Assembly: GCA_002104945.1 (NCBI GenBank)
Contig: MCFH01000030.1
Location: 124,001 to 188,000, forward strand
Reading direction: 5' to 3'
Source of the DNA: Piromyces finnis
Lineage: Eukaryota; Neocallimastigomycota; Neocallimastigomycetes; Neocallimastigales; Neocallimastigaceae
Length of the DNA stretch: 64,000 nucleotides
Shown here: positions 54,853 through 64,000 of the stretch, piece by piece
Layout of the letters: each line of letters opens with the position of its first letter
Position numbering within the stretch: position 1 is the stretch's first letter
Translations under genes and position numbers: made by a program
Notes under the pieces: generated by a model
The model's database searches: none
Told to the model about the DNA's origin: nothing
What the model saw: the letters and a program-made list of their open reading frames with translations, nothing else

Positions 54853-57532
54853 TTACATTTTATGAATTGTTTCATATTTTGGAACATTTTTATATATATA
54901 TATGTCAAAAAATTTTGAGATATAAAGAAAATATAAAATTACAGATGTATTGATAATTGTACCAAGAGAACCGAATAAATCTTGAACTTCTAATGATATT
55001 TCGTCTTGAAGATTTATGAATTCAATAATTCCCATAGTTATAACATAAACATATACTGGGATATTTAAATGCTAATAAAATATTATAGAGAATGTAATAT
55101 AAATTATTAAAACATTTATTTATAAAAATATATAATTTTCTTTCTTTTTTCTTAAATATTAAATATTGACTTGTTTATATTACCTCTCTAAGTTCACTTT
55201 GAACTCGTCTAATAGAATACGATGTAAAAAATCCAATTAGTAGTATAGTATAATTTAATATAACACTATTATTTTTAGATATTATTTAAAAATATATTAT
55301 AATATTTCAAAATTAGTTTAAAAAGTTATATTATTAATTCATAATATTTTTATTAAAAGATATACCATAAAACACTTGTTTTTGAATAGAAACATTTTTG
55401 ATACACTTTCTTATCATTTGTATAAGCAGATCCAACTTTAATCCTACCAAGTAAAGACCATAATATAACAACAACAATATGAAATGATACTATAGAAATA
55501 ATAATAGCATACATGTTTCCTTTCTTAATACCAACATTCTGTTGTCTATTGATTTTGAATCTTTAATAAAATAAATTATAATTATTAATTTTTTTATCAT
55601 TATTTAGTACAAATTAAATTAATAAATTACATTCTATATATTCTCAAGGTTTTAACAAGAATAGAACCAAATACTAATGAAAATCCCTAATATTGAAATA
55701 TAAATATAATAATTATGTCAAAAATATTATATATATTTATACAGTATAATTTAGTATAATTTAATATTATATAATTATTTTGTAAGCTTACTATATTATT
55801 AAATAAGTAAATTAAATAGCATCTTGTAGTAGTTCTTTCTTTAGTTAGTAATAATATATATCCATATCTTATTATAGATCCTAATAAAATAATAATTAAA
55901 AAATCCACACCTCCTACATATATAGAAATCCAATATAAATTTCAATAAATGAAATTCATTCAAAAATATAAAAAAATATTTATGAATTTGTATTATACCT
56001 CCCATAATTTTTGGGTTTTTTCTATTAACAATTGTTAATATTATCAACACAATAGTTATTATAAATAAAACTACGGTTGTTGATAATATAATATTATCAA
56101 GATACTTTTTTCTATTAAGTTTATAGTTTTCATTGCAATATTTTCCAGTATATAATGTTTCAGTACAATCACATAAATTAATGTTAACACATCTCCCTTG
56201 GCCACATGATAGTTCACACTTGGGTTCATAGCTAAAGTTTTTGTAAAAAGAATTAAAATAATAATTTATAATAAAGAATATTTAAATTATTTACCATGAT
56301 TTAAGTTTATTGCTTTCAAACTTTTGATTAATGTAATTATTATTACACTCCATTATTTCTATTGGTATACCAATTGTGCTATTATCAAATTTACTAAATT
56401 GACCTATGTAATTATGTAAGTATTGATATATAAATATTTTATTATAATATTTCAATAATTAATACAATACTTAAGTTTACCAAAAGAATTAATTGATAAT
56501 TTTATAGTATAATTTCCGGGATTTCCTATTACTATTTAAATATTTTATTTTAGAATATTTTATAGTTTATATTATTAATATTAGAATAAAGTCTTAATAA
56601 AATAATATTTGATTTATTTCTGTATTTTAAACCTTTAATAGATGGGAATTTACAAGAATCACCCCAACAAAATGATTGTGTTTGACCTATTAATTCTACA
56701 TTATAACTATCATCAACCCATAAATTAAAAAACATAAATTCTTCATATTTCACTATAGAAATATCAGATTCAAATATAATCACTAAATATTTAACATATT
56801 AATAAAATATTAAACTATAATTAATATTTAAATTTTAAACTATATATTTCTTGAATTTTAAATATGAATAGATAATTATTTTAATAAATTACTTACAATT
56901 GTTATAGTCATCATATATATTACCTTGAATAGTAATAATCAAAATATATAATTATTAAATTTATAATGTGATAAAATTTGATAAAATATTAATATATAAT
57001 ATATACACATAATTCCATCTGGTAATTTTTCTCCCGAATACAGTGAAACATTCTTTACTGAATTTTCCCTAAATTTTATTTTTGTTGGATTTGTTGCAAA
57101 AAACCCTTTAATATCTTTTAAATTGTCAACATTTGTAATATTGGGTTCCGAATTGATATCAAGGCTATAAATACTATCACCAATTAAAGCTTTATTATTT
57201 TTAAATTCACAATTTTCAAGTGTAATATATTTATTCGTATTAGGACTTATTGAATATATTACGCCGCCATATTTTGAAGCTGTATTATTAAAAAATTTTG
57301 TGTTTTTTATTAAAAATTTACAATTTGACGATGTCCTGTAAATATCATCAATATATATTACAGAACCTTTCTCTGATTTAATATTAGAAAAATATGAGTC
57401 TTCAATAGTTACATTTAATGCATATCTGTTAGATTCACTTAAATAAAAAGTACCATTTTTAAAAGTACAATCATTTATCTTACTGTTATAAATTTTCAAA
57501 TTACTTTTATTAATTGACTTAAAGCCTATATC

Positions 57533-57616
<84 letters not shown>

Positions 57617-59129
57617 GTATTATGTATTATGTATTATGTATTATGTATTATGTATTATGTATTATAATTACCACCATAAACATTTTCAAAAACCGAATCC
57701 TTCACAACTATATCAGAATTTCCATCAAGGTAAAATATTTCAGCACCTTTTTGATACTTATTTGTAGTTTCTTTATTTTTACAATTATTATCAATATTGC
57801 ATCTATGTATATTTTTAGCCTTGAGTAAAGTTAATAGCTTATATAATATTATAGAAATATTAATATTTTTATTTATTTATTACTTCACAACCAATTATTA
57901 TTGCTTTAGCTGCAACCATTTTAAATATTGCTTATATTATATAATTATTAATAAAATATATATTAATGATATTAACATTAAAATAAGCAACGATGTTAAG
58001 AGTATACTGTTTTCAATAAATTCTTACGTCCTTGGGATATTATGTTATGAATTTTACATCTATTCAATGTAAATAATGCTTTATTCATTATATTTATAAA
58101 TATTTTAATTAATGATTTCTTAAGAATAAAATAAAAATTCTATAAAGATACCATTAGATATATCAGAGCTCGTATTATGCAAAATTAATTCAATTGAATT
58201 TTCAGAATAAAATGAATCAACTTCCAAATCAGCAATAACGGTTTGAGCTTTGTCAGATAAATATACTAATCTTTTTTTTAAAAAAAAATAAATTAATAAA
58301 TATATAAAGTAAAAAAGTAATATAACTCCATTAGCATAATTATAACTTACCTTGAATTTACCCCACCGGAATTTGTAACCTTAACTCTGATTTTAATAGA
58401 TAATACTCAGTTAACTTAGGTTATTATTTAATAAAATTAAAATAAAAATACACTACTTTTCAATAGTAGTTTTTACATTATCTTCAACCCATAAAAGTAC
58501 AGCTGATTCTCTTCCATGAATTTGACGTAGATTATTTAAAGTAATATTATAGGCATCAAAAACAACACCTCTTGATTCTAAAGTAAAAAAAAACAAACCG
58601 TCTACAGTATTTCCAATCATTTTATCAATTTTCATATTCCTATAATAAAAGAATTAATATATTGAAATTATTTAATAAAAATAATTATTTATTAAATTGA
58701 TATTTTATTTTATTACCTAATTGATAATTTTGAATAATGAGATAAAATAAATGCACATCCAGCATGTTCTGTATTTATTAGGTTTTCTGCATAATAATCT
58801 TCAATTGCAACATTTGCAAACTCTTCAAGACTTTTTATAATGGTATAATTAATAAAAAATTTAGTATTATATGAAAATAATAATTTTTATTATAATTCTA
58901 ATTTTTAAATAATACTTCATTATTAATCCTCCCTGTTTCATTCCCTTAATATTACCCGTATTGATTTGGCGAATATTTTTAAATTTAGCTTTTGGTTCTA
59001 TATCGTTATATATATCTTCAGATGTTCTCATAAATACAATACTTCCCTTTTAATATTTAATAAGATATTAAATTTTATATTTAATATTATTTCAAACTAT
59101 ATTGATATATTCTAATTATTATTATTCTA

Positions 59130-59186
<57 letters not shown>

Positions 59187-60196
59187 ATTATAATTATTAA
59201 ATAATATTTACAATATCAAGTGAAGTTGTATTAAAAAATTCAAGTTTATTTGCTTCAAAATCAAGAATATTATCAAGGAAAAATGCACCTCCTTTTTGAG
59301 TGCTAATGATGTCTTTAAATATGCAATCTCTAATATATATATGCGAATAGTATGCTCTTATTGCACCTCTAATTAGATATAATAAAAAATAATAATATTA
59401 TTATATATTGGAACATTTACAATTGAATTTTTATACAATAATGATTATCTATTTATTTAATCTATTTATTTTTCTTTTAGCTTTTAGTATTTTAACAATA
59501 TTTCTTTACAAATTACCCTCCTTCTATTTCCTCATTACTAAATCCTTTTTCAAAACGACTTTCATTTATAGTAATATTTATTCCATTTTTAATATTAATA
59601 AATGGGCAACTATTTTCACCATTAAAATAAGAATTTTGAATTGACATTTTATATTTATCTAAACCTTCATAATTAATTAATCTATTCTTACATGATATAC
59701 TTCCAAAAAACTCAGAATTCTCAATTTCAACGTTTCCTCCTAAATTTATACAATTATTACTTGGAAATGTGGAGGATTTATATTTAAAATCTTTAATTTT
59801 TAAATATTCATTGTTATTCTTAAAATCTGAATAAATATTTCCTATTAATGATACTGAGCTAATAGTAACTTTTATATTATTATCAAAATAAATGTTTCCT
59901 ATTATTGATAAATCTTTCAATATTACTTCCTTAACATTATCAGTAAAATGTAATTCTTTTGATATATCTTCAAATTTTAGTGAAGATATTTCTGATGATT
60001 TTCCAATAAACGATAGTTTTTTATATGGATTTTTTATAACAAGGCTATCATCAATATTAATTATTGAATCCAAGTTAATTTCTTTTTCATTTTCATTTTC
60101 ATTATTAGCTAGAATACTCCTTAAATCGTTTTCATTTTGTATTAAAATAGAGTTCACTAAATTTGTAATAAATAGTATTAAAATATAAAATTGCAT
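54853..60196 (-). CDS. Class C (7tm_3) GPCR-like receptor with beta-helix and EGF-like ectodomain (paralogue 2)
   Basis: A tandem paralogue of receptor 1 with the same domain order. The start is placed at ATG 60196, opening the signal peptide MQFYILILFITNLVNS; the codons above it begin with TTG. The first large exon shares phrases with receptor 1: a Ser/Ile/Gly block LSIIGNIYFDNN, the Cys segment NNCINLGGNVEIENSEF and the final EGG before the donor. The EGF-like module is near 56130-56225 (CELSCGQGRCVNINLCDC, then GKYC). The membrane domain includes LFIITIVLIILTIV then NRKNPKIMGG, VDFLIIILLGSIIRYGYILL, KERTTTRCYLIYLFNNIV and further helices to the TAA at 54853-54855; the last exon reads MGIIEFINLQDEISLEVQDL, then SVILYFLYISKFF. 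Introns hold long TTA tracts (57535-57615, 59123-59185). Some exon boundaries in the ectodomain are uncertain. Ligand unknown. Confidence 0.8.
57535..57663. repeat. (ATT)n microsatellite joined to a TATTATG heptamer repeat
   Basis: About 26 ATT triplets (57535-57614) pass directly into about seven copies of the 7-base unit TATGTAT (to 57663). This lies in an intron of receptor 2. Confidence 0.9.
59123..59185. repeat. (ATT)n microsatellite in a receptor-2 intron
   Basis: About 20 ATT triplets near the first exons of the gene. Confidence 0.9.
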
Positions 60197-60543
60197 TATT
60201 ATACAAATATAAATAAACAATTAAAATAAAACAATTTATTTATTAATATGTATGATATTTAAATCCATTTTTGTAGAAAAAGGTAATTTATAATTATTAA
60301 AATTTGTTGTTTTTAATATTGTAATTCAAAAAATTTTAACTTAACCTTATGTATAAATACCTAAATTCTTCATATAGTTAAAAAAGAAAAATCTATATTA
60401 GTATAAATAATGGAAAAATCAAAATAAAATGAAGAAAAATTATAAAACCTAACCATATATTTATAAAAAATATCTTTAAACTTTATTTATTTATTTTTTT
60501 TTTATTATTATTTTTTTTTTAGTAAGCTAAAATATAAGATATA
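60197..60543. other. Divergent promoter region of receptor 2 and the ASDURF-type gene
   Basis: 350 A+T-rich bases between divergent starts. No specific element is recognised. Confidence 0.5.
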
Positions 60544-61055
60544 ATGGATCCAGAAGAAATAAATGAAATTAAGAAAAAAAGTTTGTATAAAAAAAATGTC
60601 AATTTTAATAATAAAATTATAATGAAAGTTAATAAGATTAATAAAAGCATAATATATTCCACATATATTATATAATTTATAAAAATAGCAACTGAAATTG
60701 AGGTTTTAGAAAATGAAATATCCTCATTGTCTAGCGATGCTGTAATATATTTACATTAATTATTAAATTATTATTTAAATGATAAATAACGTTTATTATA
60801 TATAATTAGAAAATATATAGACAATTAACAAATGCTCCTGTATTCTTTTTATCAAAAAAATCTGTAATTGAAGATAGCATAAAAAGTAATTTAATTATAT
60901 AAATGAATTTTTATTTAAATTGTTAATTTTATAAGTATATAAATTATTAATATTTAACATTATTATTTTAACAAATTGATATGGATGAACTAATTAAATG
61001 AAAAAAAGATGAAAAAGAACTTTATAAAGATAAAGTTAAGGAGATCAAAAAATAA
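60544..61055 (+). CDS. ASDURF-type prefoldin-like small protein, 4 exons
   Basis: Exons 60544-60580, 60689-60741, 60810-60885 and 61009-61055 total 213 bases, i.e. 70 residues. Phases match at all three junctions, and every other frame across the last intron meets stops. The product starts MDPEEINEIKKK, continues VLENEISSLSSDAKIYRQLT then NAPVFFLSKKSVIEDS, and ends in Lys/Glu-rich helix. The YRQ...N..FF segment between two helices is the hallmark of the small prefoldin-like proteins that include human ASDURF, a subunit of the PAQosome (R2TP/prefoldin-like chaperone) encoded upstream of ASNSD1. Human ASDURF is about 96 residues, so this one is shorter at both ends. Too small for routine ORF calling, because no exon exceeds 76 bases. 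Confidence 0.72.
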
Positions 61056-61418
61056 TAACTATAATTTTTATATATGTCATTATACTTTTCTATCCCAATT
61101 AATTAAGACCACCACCAACAATAATAATAAAAACAACAATAATAAATATAAATAATAAATATATACAATAATTCTTTTTCTTCTTTTTTGTGTATGTGTA
61201 TTAATAAAATAAAAATGATAATAATTTTTTTTGCAAGCCGCTCAACGCTCAAATAAGTGTTATTTTGGAAATGTAATTTTTAAATTTGTCTCCAATTTTT
61301 TTTATTTAGTACTATTTATTATACATAGTCCTTTTTATTATAATGATAATATATAAAACACCATTATTATAATGTTTAGTATGTAATTAATAGGACTTTT
61401 ATATATATATAATAATAA
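61056..61418. other. Convergent 3' ends of the ASDURF-type gene and APC4
   Basis: No gene is seen. Some CAA/ATA-rich sequence near 61105-61160. Confidence 0.5.
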
Positions 61419-64000
61419 TCAACTATTTTCTTCAATAGTAAAAACGCAAACACCTTTCTTCTTTTTGTCAACTACACATAGTAATCCACGTTTTAAACTT
61501 ATTCTTAGAAATTGTGGTGTAATACTATTTATTGTTATTGAATTATGTAAATGAAGGTTATATGCTTTCTATTAGGTATTAATAAATATTTATTTGTAAG
61601 TAATGAATAAAAAAAGATAAAATCAATGTTAAGTATTTATAAAATAATTATAGTAGTACCAATTTTGAAATTTCTAAAAAGTCAGTAAGCTGAAGATTAT
61701 TGTAATCATTTAAAATCATTTGAGATAGTGAAGTAAATTTTGTTTTGTAGTAGTTTACCCATCCTATTTTATAAGTATTACCATCTATTTATGGATTTTG
61801 TTTTGTTTTAAAATTATTTTTAATTAATTATTATATATATTGAGAAGTACTTAATAATACGAAATTACAAAATAATAATAATAAAATAAATAATTAAATA
61901 AAATAATACCTTTATTTTCATATTTAACAAGACATATTATTAATTTATCATTATAAAATTCAAAATCTAATATTCTTGCATTTTTGGGTGTTTTTATAGC
62001 AGTGATTTCGGTAATTACTTTACTATTTTTATTATTATTTTCATTATTTTTATTATTATTTTCTTTATAACCTTCTATCATTTTTTTCATTTTAAATTTG
62101 AAAATATATACTTTTAAATAATATAATTATATATAAATGAATAATAATAAATATTACTGCTAATATGCTAAGTACAAAGAAATATAATCATGAATTTATT
62201 AATTATTATTAATAGTATTATATATTATTGGAAATCTAATATTACAATATTGTCCAGTAATTCTTTTATTTTTATCATATAAATTAAAGGCTGTATAATT
62301 AACCATGTATTTCTTTATAATATAAATAATTTAATTTAGTAATAGAAATGATTATTAATTAACTTTCTATTTATTTTTTATTATATTATAATACCTTCCC
62401 ACAATAAAATTTACAAATTAAATAACCTTCGTTTTTCATATTATAACTTAATTCATTATTATAATGTTCATCTTCTATTTCTGTTGAGATTGAATTATTT
62501 CCAAATTCATTATCAAAATTTTGATTTTCTTCATCAAATCTTGTTTCATTATCAATAATTACACTTTTAAAAGTCTGGTTGTCGTGCGTTACGCTAAATG
62601 AATAAATTAATGATAATGATCTACCAATAATATGTGATGGCATCAAAATAATTTCTTTTCCTTTCTTTGTTACTTCAAGAACAAGTGACATTAGTGAAAT
62701 ATTTTTATATGCTGGAGATATCTGATTTTTATTATGTTTAGGGAATGTATATTTTATTGGATTATCAGCATAACTTTTATTTGAAAAAACTGGCTTTAAT
62801 CTTTTACCTTGATATTTATAATTTGATAGTGAGATTATAGGTTCTTGATTATTATCCAATGCATCAGATATAATATTACAAGATCTTTTTTTACTATTCT
62901 TTATTACTTTGTCGTCATTATCCTTTTTATTTTTAAAGGAAAGTAATAGAAGAAAACATTTAATATAAATCAATAAAATTTCGTAAATAGTTTTATCTTC
63001 ATTATCAAATTAATAAATATATAAATATATAAATAAACCACAAACCTTTTCATTTATACTATCATTATAATTTATTAACATATTATCTTCGTCATCTAAT
63101 GATACACATTGCTTTTTTGGGGAGTTCTGAATTCCTTCATCAGAAAACTTTCTTCTATTATTATATAAATAATTTTCATTTTCATTTAGAATGCTATTAT
63201 TTTCATTAAATATATTAAAACTTGTATTTAATGTATTTCTTGTATCCATATTGTTTTCATTGCTTGTTTCTAAACAATTTCCAAATTCAGAAAAAATTCT
63301 AGATATATTTTCATTATTATTCCTTTCGTTTTCTTCTTGATAAATATATTCTTCCCAGTTTTCTAGTTTTGATGATAGACTAGGTAAACTATTCATGTCA
63401 ATTCTTTCAGCAATATCAAATATTGTTTCAGGTTCTTTTTTAGAGGTTTTACTTTTACTATCTTCATTATTTTGAATGTCATTATTCATTACCGATCCAT
63501 CTTCATTAATATCAATAAAGTATTTATCTAGTATATTATTAGAATTACTAAATGCTGTATGAAGAAAATCTAATATTCCTTTTGAATCTTCAACTATTGG
63601 TGGCTTAGCATCTTCATTTACAATTATATTTAAAACAGATTGTAACCATGCAAAAAATGAGTTTAAATTTTTTCTTAATTTTTTAATTTCTATTGAAATT
63701 TCTTCTAGCATTCCTATTAATGATCCTGTCAATACAATAAATTGTTTAATATCTGCTTCAACAATTCCTAACGAAGTGAATTGTTCATCCCTATAAATAA
63801 TGTATGAAAAATATAACTATAAATGTTTTTATTTTTTAAAACTATTTTTCTATTTTGATATTTATAAGAGCCACTAATACCATTTACAAAAGCCCAATAA
63901 ATCACTTAGATAATATAATAATCTTTCACATCCTGGCTGGACATATTCAATTATTAATTTATATATATTTGAATAGGTGACATCTAATATTCTTTCCCAA
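61419..64000 (-). CDS. APC4: Anaphase-promoting complex subunit 4, 5' end outside the window
   Basis: APC4 is a scaffold subunit of the APC/C ubiquitin ligase. The gene enters the window at 64000. The first visible exon reads YSNIYKLIIEYVQPGCERLL then YYLSDLLGF, as in the APC4 long helical domain. The next (about 63050-63790) has LTGSLIGMLEEISIEIKKLR followed by NSFFAWLQSVLNIIV, the helical segment where APC4 contacts its neighbours. An Asn/Glu-rich insert follows. Further exons (about 62390-62950, 61910-62098, 61660-61780) encode beta-strand sequence of the split WD40 propeller, e.g. NARILDFEFYNDKLIICLVK. The last exon ends FLRISLKRGLLCVVDKKKKG then VCVFTIEENS and TGA (61419-61421), the usual APC4 finish. 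Exon edges are approximate; the N-terminal WD40 half is not in the window. Confidence 0.85.

Noticed and set aside
57622-58072. Two plus-strand frames of 68 and 91 codons
   Set aside because: They begin in the heptamer repeat and run antisense to exons and introns of receptor 2, with no domain features.

Overview
The window is nuclear DNA of a eukaryote with a very high A+T content: dense short introns (about 50 to 150 bases, GTA/GTT donors and AG acceptors), long AAT/TTA runs that often encode asparagine, and A/T homopolymers between genes. The gene set (Bir1 with two BIR repeats and a long tail, Nab2/ZC3H14, Sec10, AP-1 gamma, Trm112, APC4) together with class C receptors carrying beta-helix ectodomains suggests an early-diverging fungus, most likely an anaerobic gut fungus (Neocallimastigomycota). 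That assignment is inference. The standard code is used: TAA, TAG and TGA all end genes here.

Layout. 0.6-10.6 kb (all minus): SNRNP27 (tri-snRNP 27 kDa protein), an unidentified 330-residue protein, Bir1/survivin-type passenger protein (5 exons, 1092 residues) and a Nab2/ZC3H14 poly(A)-RNA-binding zinc-finger protein. 10.6-12.9 kb: no gene seen. 12.9-19.4 kb (plus): an N-terminally membrane-anchored coiled-coil protein with 7.4 copies of a 126-bp repeat, then a 1011-residue Asn-rich protein whose first exon is only 37 bases. 19.6-20.2 kb (minus): a TRIR (C19orf43) homologue. 20.9-25.1 kb (plus): exocyst Sec10 in about 19 exons. 25.6-29.6 kb (minus): a GCNA-type acidic SprT-like protease. 30.0-33.8 kb (plus): a multi-exon coiled-coil protein followed by a large TTTA microsatellite. 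34.5-38.7 kb (minus): AP-1 gamma-adaptin. 40.1-41.6 kb (minus): a protein joining a CAP-C-like region to a C-terminal SEC-C motif. 42.8-43.4 kb (plus): Trm112. 44.1-60.2 kb (minus): two tandem paralogous receptors (signal peptide, beta-helix ectodomain, EGF-like module, class C seven-helix domain). 60.5-61.1 kb (plus): an ASDURF-type prefoldin-like small protein. 61.4-64.0 kb (minus): the 3' part of APC4, running off the window.

The most striking object lies between the two receptors: a complete Ty1/copia-type LTR element (49900-54748, minus orientation) with two 217-bp LTRs that read as identical, a 5-bp target duplication AAAAT, a polypurine tract and a primer site matching the anticodon arm of tRNA-Lys(CUU). 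It has no working gag-pol. Its only long ORF is an intact, intronless 433-codon gene for a secreted Cys-rich protein with a hydrophobic C-terminal tail; only a stop-ridden scrap resembling copia RNase H remains of pol. It looks like a recently mobilised non-autonomous element carrying a host-type surface-protein gene.

The housekeeping genes cover mRNA processing, chromosome segregation and the cell cycle, vesicle traffic, and tRNA/translation maintenance. They show no operon-like functional grouping, as expected for a fungal chromosome.
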